A DNA stretch of 64,000 nt from positions 124,001 through 188,000 of the forward strand of contig JAGVLS010000021.1 of NCBI GenBank assembly GCA_020054205.1, written 5' to 3'. This stretch comes from Candidatus Obscuribacterales bacterium. GTDB taxonomy: Bacteria; Cyanobacteriota; Vampirovibrionia; Obscuribacterales; Obscuribacteraceae. Of this stretch, positions 18,746-27,472 are shown piece by piece; positions within the stretch are counted from its first letter, which is position 1, and each line of letters opens with the position of its first letter. A program made the translations under genes and the position numbers. The notes under the pieces were generated by a model. The model was not told the DNA's origin. It saw nothing but the letters and a program-made list of their open reading frames with translations, and did no database searches.

Positions 18746-19177
18746 GTGAGTGAAGAAGATTCTAAAGCGATTAATAGTGAATCAGCTCCTAAAAATCGTA
18801 CGGATAGAGATAGTTATGTAGAGAATGTAAAAACATCGCTTAATCTTATGTTGACAGCTGCTTCAACAGAAGGGGCGAAATTGCGCTGGTCGGATTATGT
18901 AGCAGTAAGTTTGTTACCGATTTCCAGCATTCTTTTGCTTTTAGTTTCGGTAATGTCCGAAAGTCTTACAATTAGGCCATTGCTTGTAATTTTAACAATG
19001 CTTTGTGTTTTATATTATATTGGTAGCCGTATGGGTGTTGTAAAAACGCTAACATCCAGACAATCTTATTTGATTTTGCAAATGTGTATTGCTTGTTTCA
19101 TATTTGGTTGTGTGTTTGCCTTATTTATTATTGATAGCCGAGATTTTGTTTTTCAAACAATACAAAAAGGTTTCTGA
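18746..19177 (+). CDS. Hypothetical membrane protein, 143 aa
   Basis: Starts with GTG after a strong GAGGGGG site (18731-18737). A charged N-terminal 50 residues is followed by three hydrophobic segments (about 52-70, 75-92 and 108-128). No family recognised. It lies 7 nt before the NTF2-like gene and probably shares a transcript with it and lspA-rluD. An inverted repeat CTTATCT/AGATAAG (18686-18714) lies in the gap after mdh. Confidence 0.75.
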   Translation: MSEEDSKAINSESAPKNRTDRDSYVENVKTSLNLMLTAASTEGAKLRWSDYVAVSLLPISSILLLLVSVMSESLTIRPLLVILTMLCVLYYIGSRMGVVKTLTSRQSYLILQMCIACFIFGCVFALFIIDSRDFVFQTIQKGF

Positions 19178-19184
19178 CATACAT

Positions 19185-20138
19185 ATGAGCAGCAAAGTAT
19201 TTCCTGGTCTTTCCCTAATAACAATTCAATTATTATTAGCCATAACGTTAAGTACACCAATTATGGCTCTGGAAACGCCCACGACCGCCGTACCCGATCT
19301 TAAAGCTGATTCTGATTCAGCTTTGGTAGAGTCCGAACGCAAAGATATAGACAAGGTACTACAAAATATTGAAACTGCTTGGAATAACCACAATCTAGAA
19401 ACAGTTATGTCTTATTACGCCGATGATTATATGAATAATGACGGCTTAGATAAAAAAGCTATTTCTGCTCTAACACAAGACTTCTGGAAAAATTATCCGG
19501 ATGCAAAATCAACATCGCAAACAAAACAAATACGGGTTGAAGGTCCTTTTGCTACTGTAGAATCATGTGATATTGCAGTTGGTACTACCGCTAAAGAAAT
19601 GCCTGGCATAGGCACTAAAGGCGAACTAAAATCCATTTCAGAAGGTCAATTGTATATAAGAAAGCATGGAAATAGCTGGAAAATTATTGGAGACAGAATT
19701 GACTATGAAAAAGTAAGAGTTTGCTTTGGCTTGGCAAGACAATTAAAAGCTATTTTTGCAGCACCAGAACAAGTTAAGGCTGGCAAAAAATATTCAGCAA
19801 AAGTAGAGCTTAGCTTGCCTGTAGGACTAACTGCTTTTGGTTCAATCACAAATACGCCACTTACATATCCACAAGCCACAGAAGACGAAACTTGGCGTCC
19901 AATGAATGAACCTTCCGTGGACCATCCACTATTGGAGAGAGTGATGGAAGCTAATAATAAAAACAGAAACGAATTATTATCAGCTACAGTAGGAATTACA
20001 AATTCTGCTAAAAATTCACTTATGGGAATAGCCTTTTTAACTAGAAGACTAAATATTGTTCCAAACATGGAAGAAGAAAAAAAGCCAAGCAGCGAAACTG
20101 CCTCTAGTGGTCATACCACTGCTGAAGCTCAACACTAA
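19185..20138 (+). CDS. Exported NTF2/SnoaL-like protein
   Basis: A 317-residue protein with a signal peptide (MSSKVFPGLSLITIQ..., cleaved near IMALE). Residues about 55-175 form an NTF2-like (SnoaL/DUF4440) domain: IDKVLQNIETAWNNHNLETV, MSYYADDYMN, and GQLYIRKHGNSWKIIGDRIDYE. The second half (about 185-300) is a separate, beta-like region with PEQVKAGKKYSAKVELSLP that resembles a carbohydrate- or protein-binding sandwich. No catalytic residues can be assigned. Start ATG 19185 is preferred over an upstream frame extension that overlaps the previous gene. Confidence 0.8.
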   Translation: MSSKVFPGLSLITIQLLLAITLSTPIMALETPTTAVPDLKADSDSALVESERKDIDKVLQNIETAWNNHNLETVMSYYADDYMNNDGLDKKAISALTQDFWKNYPDAKSTSQTKQIRVEGPFATVESCDIAVGTTAKEMPGIGTKGELKSISEGQLYIRKHGNSWKIIGDRIDYEKVRVCFGLARQLKAIFAAPEQVKAGKKYSAKVELSLPVGLTAFGSITNTPLTYPQATEDETWRPMNEPSVDHPLLERVMEANNKNRNELLSATVGITNSAKNSLMGIAFLTRRLNIVPNMEEEKKPSSETASSGHTTAEAQH

Positions 20139-20147
20139 TTTATCCAC

Positions 20148-20636
20148 ATGAAAAAATTTGCTCACTTTTCTTACTGGCTCCCGCCAATTGTAATAATTGC
20201 TTGTTTGGCAATTGATTTACTTTCAAAAATATGGACTAATCAAAACTTGATTGGCGTTTTACGCCAACCTATAATTCCTGGTTTTCTTCACTTCCATCTA
20301 ATAACTAATACTGGTGGTGCTTTTGGTATTGGTACTAATTTCAATGTCGTAGTAGCCATTTTAGCTACTACCGTGCTTTTAATTTTGGTGAGGTGGTTTT
20401 ATAAAAGGCAAAAATCACAGAATCCTTTGAGCATGATAGAAACATTTGCTATATCGTTAATTGTAGGTGGTGCTCTCGGAAATATTATCGAAAGGGTAAT
20501 TATCGGGCATGTGACAGATTTTCTAGAATTTAGTTTTATGCCATCTCCTGTTTTCAATCTTGCTGATGTACTAATTGATATTGGCGTAGTAATTTATATT
20601 TTAAATAATTTGAATAACGACGAGACGCCTTCATGA
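20148..20636 (+). CDS. lspA: Lipoprotein signal peptidase (SPase II)
   Basis: LspA cleaves signal peptides from lipid-modified prolipoproteins in the inner membrane. The 162-residue protein has four membrane segments, the NTGGAFG motif (54-60), GGALGNIIER (107-116) and the catalytic aspartates Asp124 (HVTDFLEF) and Asp140 (FNLADVLIDIG). It overlaps rluD by ATGA, a conserved gene pair in many bacteria. Its presence agrees with the probable lipoproteins in this window (the cytochrome c and the TPR lipoprotein after aspS). Confidence 0.96.
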   Translation: MKKFAHFSYWLPPIVIIACLAIDLLSKIWTNQNLIGVLRQPIIPGFLHFHLITNTGGAFGIGTNFNVVVAILATTVLLILVRWFYKRQKSQNPLSMIETFAISLIVGGALGNIIERVIIGHVTDFLEFSFMPSPVFNLADVLIDIGVVIYILNNLNNDETPS

Positions 20637-21610
20637 CTGAATCCACAAAGTTAACAATTTCACTTGATCTAAAAGGCAATAAGTCATTGCGTCTGGATCA
20701 ATATTTAAAGGATTATTTCAAAGAAGGAGATGAAAAACTTAGTCGGACACGTATTCAGAAATTAATCGACACCGGAGCAATTCTTGTAAATAATAAACAA
20801 GTAAAAGCTAGTTATAAAATCCAAGAAAAAGAACAAATTACTATATTCTTGCCAGAGCCTATTCCCCTAAAAATTGCAGCACAAGAAATTCCACTTTCTA
20901 TTGTTTACGAAGATAAGCATTTAATTGTGATTAATAAGCCAGCCGGCATGGTTACTCATCCAGCAACATCACATCGTGAGGGTACTTTAGTAAATGCATT
21001 ATTACATCATTGCAAAAAAAGCTTATCAGGAATATCCGGCATATTAAGGCCAGGTATTGTCCACAGACTAGACAAAGACACTTCCGGATTAATTGTAGTT
21101 GCTAAAAATGACGTCACACATATTGCATTGTCGAATCAAATCAAAGAACGCCTTGTCAGTCGTGTCTATATCGCATTATTAGAAGGTACATTACCAGGCG
21201 AGCGTGGTGAAATTAATAAACCAATTGGGCGTCATCCAAAGGATCGAAAAAAAATGGCTGTCAATGAAAAAGGCAAAATTTCTATTACCAATTATGAAAC
21301 ATTATATCAGTTGAATAAATACTCACTCATAAAAGCATCTCTAAAAACCGGTCGTACTCACCAGATTCGCGTACACATGGCAAGTCTTAATTCTCCTGTC
21401 GTGGGCGATATTGTTTACAATAATAAAAATAGTGGAAGCCTCTTAGCACGTAAAAAATTAGGTTTATCAGGACATGCGCTGCATGCAGCTTACCTTACAT
21501 TTATACATCCACACACAAATGAGCTGCTACAATTTGAAGCTCCACTTCCTCATGATTTCCAAAACTTACTTAAATCTTTAGGGGTAAAAAATGTTTTCAA
21601 TTATGTCTAG
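20633..21610 (+). CDS. rluD: RluD-family 23S rRNA pseudouridine synthase
   Basis: A 325-residue RluA-family enzyme with an N-terminal S4 RNA-binding domain (about 18-75) and the catalytic motif HRLDKDTSGL (144-153, Asp147). KTGRTHQIRVHMA near residue 240 is the second family motif. It overlaps lspA by four nucleotides at its start and the LapA-like gene by 20 nt at its end. Placement beside lspA supports RluD, but RluA-family members are hard to tell apart by sequence alone. Confidence 0.93.
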   Translation: MTESTKLTISLDLKGNKSLRLDQYLKDYFKEGDEKLSRTRIQKLIDTGAILVNNKQVKASYKIQEKEQITIFLPEPIPLKIAAQEIPLSIVYEDKHLIVINKPAGMVTHPATSHREGTLVNALLHHCKKSLSGISGILRPGIVHRLDKDTSGLIVVAKNDVTHIALSNQIKERLVSRVYIALLEGTLPGERGEINKPIGRHPKDRKKMAVNEKGKISITNYETLYQLNKYSLIKASLKTGRTHQIRVHMASLNSPVVGDIVYNNKNSGSLLARKKLGLSGHALHAAYLTFIHPHTNELLQFEAPLPHDFQNLLKSLGVKNVFNYV

Positions 21611-21938
21611 TAGATTAGTTTTAATTGTTGGAGCTGCCTTAGTTGTTTATTTAGTTTGGTCCAATCAAAGCATCACTACTTTGAATATATTTAGCATGCA
21701 AATAAACTTATCAGGCGGTATGCTAGTTTTAATTGGTTATTTAATAGGACAAACAGCCTTAATTTCTTATTCTCTAACAATTAAAACAAATCAGCAAAAA
21801 ACAAATGAACATTTAGAAGAATGGAAAAAACAAGATACAAAACTTGCTGCTTCTGTTCAAAGCGATAGAGAAAAGCAGTTGGAAGCAAAAATTGAGACAT
21901 TGGAATCAGCTTTAAAACAAGCTCTAAAAAGAAGCTGA
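21591..21938 (+). CDS. LapA-like (DUF1049) membrane protein
   Basis: A 115-residue protein with two membrane hairpin helices (about 8-23 and 40-60; LSGGMLVLIGYLIGQ has the Gly-rich second helix typical of LapA/DUF1049) and a C-terminal coiled coil (about 65-113). AGGGGT inside the rluD end precedes ATG 21591, supporting that start and translational coupling. LapA proteins assist lipopolysaccharide assembly in E. coli; that role here is inference. Confidence 0.75.
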   Translation: MFSIMSSRLVLIVGAALVVYLVWSNQSITTLNIFSMQINLSGGMLVLIGYLIGQTALISYSLTIKTNQQKTNEHLEEWKKQDTKLAASVQSDREKQLEAKIETLESALKQALKRS

Positions 21939-21943
21939 ATTTA

Positions 21944-22456
21944 TTACGAACTTCCTTCACCTTTCATCTTAAAATCAGATGCTTTAAGTCCATCAATAAA
22001 TTTTTTGAACTCCTCAGCTTCAGCCTCATCTTTTTCAAAATCAGCTGGAATAGTCCCCTCAGCTACAACTTGGGGAGAAACAAGTATGGGTGCTTTCGCT
22101 CGCAAAGCAAGAGCAATGGCATCAGATGGACGAGAATCAATAGTTTTGACTACTTCCATTTTGCTTTTTGGCTCATTAAGCTGTAAAACAATTGTTGCGT
22201 AATAAGTACTTGAAGATAAATCATTAATTTCAATGTGCTTTATTTTGTAGCCTAATTCATGAATTGTATTGAGAAGCAAGTCATGAGTGAGCGGTCTTTC
22301 TGGCTTTTGATTGTCAAGCGCGCGTGTAATTGCATTTGCTTCAAAAATACCTATAAAGATAGGTAAAGCTCTTCGTTTACCTGGATCATTCAATATAACT
22401 ATTGGATGCCCGGTTCTGGTGTCTAATGCAATTGCAGCAACGTGCATCTCAATCAT
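21944..22456 (-). CDS. Bifunctional nuclease family protein (DUF151)
   Basis: A 170-residue protein of the DUF151/BFN family: the N-terminal MIEMHVAAIALDTRTGHPIV and LPIFIGIFEANAI, then RPLTHDLLLNTIHELGY and the signature SRPSDAIALALRAKAPI (about 118-134). Family members show RNase and DNase activity in plants and occur widely in cyanobacteria and actinobacteria. The Glu/Lys-rich C-terminal tail (after 140) is common in the family. It is transcribed towards the LapA-like gene, 5 nt apart. Confidence 0.9.
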   Translation of the reverse strand: MIEMHVAAIALDTRTGHPIVILNDPGKRRALPIFIGIFEANAITRALDNQKPERPLTHDLLLNTIHELGYKIKHIEINDLSSSTYYATIVLQLNEPKSKMEVVKTIDSRPSDAIALALRAKAPILVSPQVVAEGTIPADFEKDEAEAEEFKKFIDGLKASDFKMKGEGSS

Positions 22457-22595
22457 GGTGCGCCTTCTGTAAAGTAAAGCTCAATTTTGTTATTCCCCTT
22501 TTATGTCTTCTATCATATATTTTATCTGTATTAAAGATAAATTTTTGCTAGACAATTGAAGCAAATCTCCAAGCATTTATTTGATTTGTTCATTC

Positions 22596-22624
22596 TTGCC
22601 GGCATAATTATTTACAGTTACAAT
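22596..22624 (+). promoter_or_regulatory. Sigma-70-type promoter for tRNA-Leu
   Basis: TTGCCG at 22596-22601, a 17-nt spacer, and TACAAT at 22619-22624. Transcription would start near 22631, about 47 nt before the mature tRNA. Confidence 0.55.
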
Positions 22625-22677
22625 ATCCAGGTATAAGACTAAAGGGATCGCTTGCTAATGTAAACCCTTTGTTTTTA

Positions 22678-22757
<80 letters not shown>

Positions 22758-22784
22758 TTTTTTCAAAACCTAACAAATAAAATC

Positions 22785-23051
22785 ATGAACTTAATTCGCC
22801 CACAGTGGCCACATACAATACAAGACATTATTGGCGCACTCGATGGAATTTGGGGCATCGTAGGAGCAATATCCGTTGATGGCAATTTACTTAGATTAGA
22901 ACGCAGTTTAAAAGAACCTCTTACTTATTCATTGACTTTTTATAAGGGCGAAAACGAATCAGAAGTTGTGAATTGTAAAACATACAATAGTGATGAAAAA
23001 ATGGTAGCTGTGAATGAATTTGCTAAACAGCTTGGTTTTACTGTCTCATAG
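22785..23051 (+). CDS. Hypothetical protein, 88 aa
   Basis: A small soluble protein starting 27 nt after tRNA-Leu (MNLIRPQWPHTIQDIIGALD). It contains GIWGIVGAISVDGNLLRLER, a Gly/Ile-rich amphipathic stretch, and an alpha/beta pattern afterwards. No family recognised. The start lacks a clear ribosome-binding site. It ends 33 nt before the HerA-type ATPase and is probably co-transcribed with it. Confidence 0.65.
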   Translation: MNLIRPQWPHTIQDIIGALDGIWGIVGAISVDGNLLRLERSLKEPLTYSLTFYKGENESEVVNCKTYNSDEKMVAVNEFAKQLGFTVS

Positions 23052-23084
23052 TTATTGGGTTTCATTTGCTCAAGGAAATCGAGC

Positions 23085-24749
23085 ATGCTAAAAAAGCAAA
23101 GCAAATATCTGGGCATTATTACACAAGGTTCTTTATCAACAGGACTAGAGATGCGACTTGATAGCAGGACCTCTGTAGAAGAACTCCGGGTTGGTCGCTT
23201 CGTTGTCATAGAAGGTTTGAAAAATCGTTTTTTTAGTATGTTAACTGATGTTTCTTTGTCAACCAGCAATCCCCAAATTCTCAATTTTCCACCTGATACA
23301 GATGAGTTTATCATGACGGTTTTATCAGGCACAGCGACATTTGGTACAGTCAAGATCCAGCCAATGTTGATGCTAGAAAAAACGAATGCTGGTGTAGATG
23401 AATTAAGACCAGTAAAAACTATTCCTAGTCATTTTTCATCAGTATACGAAGCAAGTCATTCTGATTTTGCTCTTGTATTTGGGCAAGAAAATGAAAACGA
23501 TCCCAAAGATGGGCATTTCAATATTGGTCAGCCACTTAATATGGATATACCAATTTGTATGGACTTGAATAAATTTATTGAGCGTTCAAATGGCATTTTT
23601 GGTAAATCAGGTACAGGCAAATCATTTCTCACACGCATATGTCTTTCTGGAATAGTCAAAAAAGATTTGGCTTCCGTCCTAATATTTGATTTACATAACG
23701 AATATGGCTGGCAAGCTATGTCAGAAAACAAATCAAGTCCACGCGTCAAAGGCTTGAAACAATTATTCGGATCTGATGTAGTAGTAGTGAGTTTAGATAA
23801 AGAATCATCCAAAGCAAGAGGCATCCCTGATGCGCATGAGCTATATATAGGGCTAGACCAAATTGAAATTGAAGATTTGGAATTATTAAAAACAGAACTG
23901 GCACTTTCGGAAGCAACTATCGAAAATGCCTACATTGTTAAAGAAAAACTTGGTAGTGATTGGATATCAACCTTGCTCGATATGACAGGAGAAGAAATTG
24001 AAGATTTTGTCACACAACACAAAGGACATCCAACTGCAATTAAGACATTACAGAGACGTCTCAATACTGTAGTACAAAAAACTGCCTATTTAAAACCACG
24101 TGTTTCACATAATTACATAGATGAATTACTTGCTTATATTCAAGCTGGCAAACATATTGTGCTGGAATTCGGACGCCAAAACAATCTCTTATCCTATATG
24201 TTAGCAACAAATATCATCACACGAAGAATACACAAGAGTTATGTAAAATTTTCTGAGATGTATATTGCCAATCCAGATAAAATGCAAGCTCCACGTAAAC
24301 TGATGATTGTTATTGAAGAAGCACACAAGTTTTTAAGTCCACAAGTAGCCAAACAAACTATTTTTGGCATTATTGCTCGCGAAATGCGTAAGTATTTTGT
24401 GACATTATTGATAGTGGATCAAAGACCAAGCGGCATTGATGGCGAAATCTTAAGCCAAATTGGCACTCGCGTAACTGCACTACTAAATGATGAAAAAGAC
24501 ATTGATGCTGTTTTTACCGGCGTATCAGGTAGTCAAACCCTACGGACAGTTTTATCGCAACTTGATCCAAAACAACAAGCATTAGTTTTAGGTTATGCAG
24601 TACCTATGCCTGTTGTCATACGCACGCGTCCATTTGATCAGAAGTTTTATAAAGATATATCTAATAACAGAATAGAAAGCAAAGACAGCGATTTAACTAA
24701 AAAAGAACGTGCAAAGCTTGCTCAAGCTGAGTTATTTGGTAGCCATTAG
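23085..24749 (+). CDS. HerA-type (DUF87) DNA-translocating ATPase
   Basis: The 554-residue protein has the domain order of HerA: an N-terminal beta-barrel (HAS) of about 100 residues with VGRFVVIEG, then a FtsK-like RecA fold with Walker A GKSGTGKS (173-180), the FDLHNEYGW motif (201-209), Walker B LMIVIEEAHKF near 408 and LLIVDQRPSGID near 445, followed by LSQIGTRVTALLND. HerA in archaea works with the nuclease NurA in end resection; bacterial members also appear in defence systems. No NurA or other nuclease gene is beside it. ATG 23085 follows AAGGA with correct spacing, favoured over the upstream frame start. Confidence 0.88.
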   Translation: MLKKQSKYLGIITQGSLSTGLEMRLDSRTSVEELRVGRFVVIEGLKNRFFSMLTDVSLSTSNPQILNFPPDTDEFIMTVLSGTATFGTVKIQPMLMLEKTNAGVDELRPVKTIPSHFSSVYEASHSDFALVFGQENENDPKDGHFNIGQPLNMDIPICMDLNKFIERSNGIFGKSGTGKSFLTRICLSGIVKKDLASVLIFDLHNEYGWQAMSENKSSPRVKGLKQLFGSDVVVVSLDKESSKARGIPDAHELYIGLDQIEIEDLELLKTELALSEATIENAYIVKEKLGSDWISTLLDMTGEEIEDFVTQHKGHPTAIKTLQRRLNTVVQKTAYLKPRVSHNYIDELLAYIQAGKHIVLEFGRQNNLLSYMLATNIITRRIHKSYVKFSEMYIANPDKMQAPRKLMIVIEEAHKFLSPQVAKQTIFGIIAREMRKYFVTLLIVDQRPSGIDGEILSQIGTRVTALLNDEKDIDAVFTGVSGSQTLRTVLSQLDPKQQALVLGYAVPMPVVIRTRPFDQKFYKDISNNRIESKDSDLTKKERAKLAQAELFGSH

Positions 24750-24815
24750 AGGCTTGCCAAATAAGAGGGAATTTGCGATATTGTGATGCGGTCAGCATCG
24801 TAGTCAACACTTGCA

Positions 24816-25421
24816 TTGCTTAGCTCTAATACTAACAAGAATTTTCACAATAACCTTCCGCCAGAGGAAGGCGACCTTCAAGATACATTTATTGAAGTAC
24901 GTGAACCAGCAGAATTAACTTTTTGCATCATATTAGCAGCAGCCTTTGCTGGTATTGCCAAATATTGTTGGTTGCCTCTTTTTCAAGCAGGCAATTTGTA
25001 CTTATTCATTTTCATGGAAGGTTTTTGCATCACCATTGTTATTTGGTGTTTAATAACTGGTTTGCGCCCCTACACTCGTCCAGCTGTATTGCAAGTGAGC
25101 ACACATGGCATCAAATACAGTGCTCCATATTGGTTGCCACGCAAGACTATAAATTGGGACCAAATATTTCGTTTATATATCAGCCCAGAATTAGTAATTA
25201 TTCTCTATCATCCTCTGCCATCAAGAAAAGGAATACGAATAATGCTAATTGAATTAGGACGGCTCTCTGATAATCACAAAGTTTCAGATAGCATACTTAA
25301 GTATTCAAAATTAGATCCTACTTTCATGGCTAATCCTGGCTGGATTACCAAAGCAGTACAATTGATTCTTTATGGACTAGTAATTCTTTGGATAGTTAGA
25401 ATTCTTGTGCCAGTCTCTTAA
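24816..25421 (+). CDS. Hypothetical membrane protein, PH-like
   Basis: A protein of about 201 residues with two hydrophobic segments near 35-75, a soluble middle with LQVSTHGIKYSAPYWLPRKTINWDQIFRL, the beta pattern of bacterial PH-like (YdbS/DUF304-type) domains, and a C-terminal membrane helix (about 180-198). The only start I can place is TTG at 24816, without a good ribosome-binding site, so the N terminus is uncertain. It converges on the cytochrome gene, 9 nt apart. Confidence 0.65.
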   Translation: MLSSNTNKNFHNNLPPEEGDLQDTFIEVREPAELTFCIILAAAFAGIAKYCWLPLFQAGNLYLFIFMEGFCITIVIWCLITGLRPYTRPAVLQVSTHGIKYSAPYWLPRKTINWDQIFRLYISPELVIILYHPLPSRKGIRIMLIELGRLSDNHKVSDSILKYSKLDPTFMANPGWITKAVQLILYGLVILWIVRILVPVS

Positions 25422-25430
25422 TAAAAATGC

Positions 25431-25838
25431 TTATTTTGTTTTTTCTTTAGAGGCCTCTTTGCTTGCTTCTCTTAAATAAACAACCAGGGCAGACAACTCA
25501 ATATCACTAATGGTTTCTATGGGTTGACCTGGCATAATGCCATGCTCAGTACGGATATATTGCTTCAATTCGTTATCAGAGGCAAAACGCTCGTTGATTT
25601 TATCTAGAGCTGGACCTAAATTGGCTTTGAGCCCCGCATGACACGTATTGCAGCTGCGCAAGAAGACCTGTTCACCGGTTAATTGATCAGACAAAGCAGC
25701 TTCCATTCTTTGCCTTACTTTTCGCACCCTCTCTATTCTTTTTACCTCTTCTTTCATAGAGCACCCTTGAAAAGGTACAGTAATCAAGATTGCCAATATG
25801 AATAGGCTAGTTCTCTTGAGTTTTATTAAGTGCTTCAA
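25431..25838 (-). CDS. Monohaem c-type cytochrome, probable lipoprotein
   Basis: A 135-residue protein with an N-terminal hydrophobic segment ending FQGC (Cys26), an acceptable lipobox, a basic helical linker (KRIERVRKVRQRM) and a small class I cytochrome c domain. Haem is attached at CNTCH (63-67) and Met102 in GIMPGQ is the likely distal ligand. It would carry electrons at the outer face of the inner membrane. No cytochrome oxidase or other respiratory gene is nearby. The gene stands alone between a convergent membrane protein and the long murA leader. Confidence 0.88.
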   Translation of the reverse strand: MKHLIKLKRTSLFILAILITVPFQGCSMKEEVKRIERVRKVRQRMEAALSDQLTGEQVFLRSCNTCHAGLKANLGPALDKINERFASDNELKQYIRTEHGIMPGQPIETISDIELSALVVYLREASKEASKEKTK

Positions 25839-26000
25839 CTTTACTAACCTATCGATTTAGATTTTCTTGACATCGGATTGCTGTTAATTTTACAACTAGA
25901 TATTAGCCGACAAAATGGCAGTTTTTTATCAATTAGCATTTGAACTATATACTAAAAAGATCTTCCATTAATCATATAAATTAGCGATAGGTTAACATAT

Positions 26001-26023
26001 ACTTTACGTTGTCAGTGTAAAGT
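26001..26023. promoter_or_regulatory. Operator-like inverted repeat upstream of murA
   Basis: ACTTTAC (26001-26007) and GTAAAGT (26017-26023) are a perfect 7-bp inverted repeat with 9 nt between, 76 nt before the murA start. The same 260-nt region has a second pair, TAACCTATCG (25845-25854) and CGATAGGTTA (25985-25994), 130 nt apart, and a TTGACA at 25867. These suggest a regulated divergent region for murA and the cytochrome. Confidence 0.35.
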
Positions 26024-26098
26024 AAAGTAAGGGAATAATTTAAACGTTTTAGTTACTAATTTTTTGCGCTAAAAGCCGCCTATAGAAGTGGAGTCCAT

Positions 26099-27409
26099 AT
26101 GAAAACAGAGGTTACCAGGCTAGACCCCCCAGCTAGACCAGAAGCTGAAGAACAAGAACGCATTATCATTCATGGTGGCAAACCATTAAATGGCAGTGTG
26201 CAAATTAGCGGTGCCAAAAATGCTGTGTTGAAAATGATGGCAGCTGCACTCTTAACTAAAGGTGTTTCTGTTTTACGTAACGTTCCAAATCTAACTGATG
26301 TACAAATGATGGGTGATGTCATAGCCCATTTAGGAGCCAAGGTAACAGTCAAAAATAATGAGGTAATTATTGATTCTACTAAGGTTGAAGAAGTAGAAGC
26401 CCCATATGAATTAGTTAGTCAGTTAAGAGCCTCTTTTGTTGTGCTCGGTCCTTTATTAGCCCGCTTTGGGCAAGCTAAGGTTTCATTGCCTGGTGGCTGT
26501 GCTATCGGCGAGCGCCGCATTGACCTTCATGAAAGAGGACTGAAACTGCTGGGAGCAGAAGTCAAAATTGAACATGGTTATGTTTATGCCAATGCCGCCA
26601 AATTAGTTGGTTCCCGTATTTATTTAGATCGCCCATCCAATGGTGCAACTGAAAACATTATGATGGCTGCTGTTTTAGCAGAAGGTCAGACAATTATTGA
26701 AAATGCTGCTCAAGATCCTGAAATTGTTAATTTAGCTGATTTCATTAATGCTATGGGCGGCAAAATTCATGGAGCCGGAACATATCAAATGACTATTGAT
26801 GGCGTTAAACCATCGAAATTGCATGGTGCCACATTTGATACTATTCCAGATCGCTTAGAAGCTGGTAGTTTTATGCTAGCAGTTATGGCTACAACAGGCA
26901 ATATTACAGTAACAGGAGTCAATCCTCATCACTTATACTCACTAATCAGCAAAATGACTGAAATGGGTGCTGAAGTTTCAATTTATGCTCCAGATACACT
27001 TAAAGTAAAAATTAGTGGCAAGCCTTTAGCAACTGATATCACAACATTGCCTTATCCGGCTTTTCCAACTGATTTGCAGTCACCAGTTATGGCAATTTTA
27101 GCTGCATCCGAAGGAACTTCAATTATTACCGAGACAATTTACGAAAATCGCTTCATGCAAGCTGGTGAATTAAGGCGTATGGGCGCCGATGTTGCTCTTA
27201 AAGGCAATGTGGCTGTTATAAAAGGCGTGCCTCAACTAACTGGCGCAGAAGTTAAATCAAGCGATTTACGGGCTGGAGCAGCGCTCATCATTGCTGGACT
27301 CGGCGCACAAGGCATTACTGAAGTAAGTGGACTGAGACATATCGATCGCGGTTATGAAAATATAGTAGAGAAATTCACAGGATTAGGCGCTGAAATCTTT
27401 AGGCGTTGA
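26099..27409 (+). CDS. murA: UDP-N-acetylglucosamine 1-carboxyvinyltransferase
   Basis: MurA adds enolpyruvate to UDP-GlcNAc, the first committed step of peptidoglycan synthesis. The 436-residue protein has SGAKNAVLKMMAAALL (38-53), the active-site loop LPGGCAIGERRIDLH with Cys134, the residue attacked by fosfomycin, and the C-terminal VSGLRHIDRGYENI. About 20 extra residues precede the usual N terminus (IIIHGGKPLNG); the ATG with its GAAGTGGAG site supports this longer form. Cys rather than Asp at the loop predicts fosfomycin sensitivity. Confidence 0.97.
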   Translation: MKTEVTRLDPPARPEAEEQERIIIHGGKPLNGSVQISGAKNAVLKMMAAALLTKGVSVLRNVPNLTDVQMMGDVIAHLGAKVTVKNNEVIIDSTKVEEVEAPYELVSQLRASFVVLGPLLARFGQAKVSLPGGCAIGERRIDLHERGLKLLGAEVKIEHGYVYANAAKLVGSRIYLDRPSNGATENIMMAAVLAEGQTIIENAAQDPEIVNLADFINAMGGKIHGAGTYQMTIDGVKPSKLHGATFDTIPDRLEAGSFMLAVMATTGNITVTGVNPHHLYSLISKMTEMGAEVSIYAPDTLKVKISGKPLATDITTLPYPAFPTDLQSPVMAILAASEGTSIITETIYENRFMQAGELRRMGADVALKGNVAVIKGVPQLTGAEVKSSDLRAGAALIIAGLGAQGITEVSGLRHIDRGYENIVEKFTGLGAEIFRR

Positions 27410-27472
27410 AACTTTCTCTATTACAACTTGAAAATGAAATCCCAATGAAATGAGGTATTGGTAGGAATTGCT

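Noticed and set aside
22470-22481. TGTAAAGTAAAG shared with the murA leader (26016-26027)
   Set aside because: The two copies lie in different settings and the A/T/G-only 12-mer may be chance; the inverted repeat at murA is not present here.
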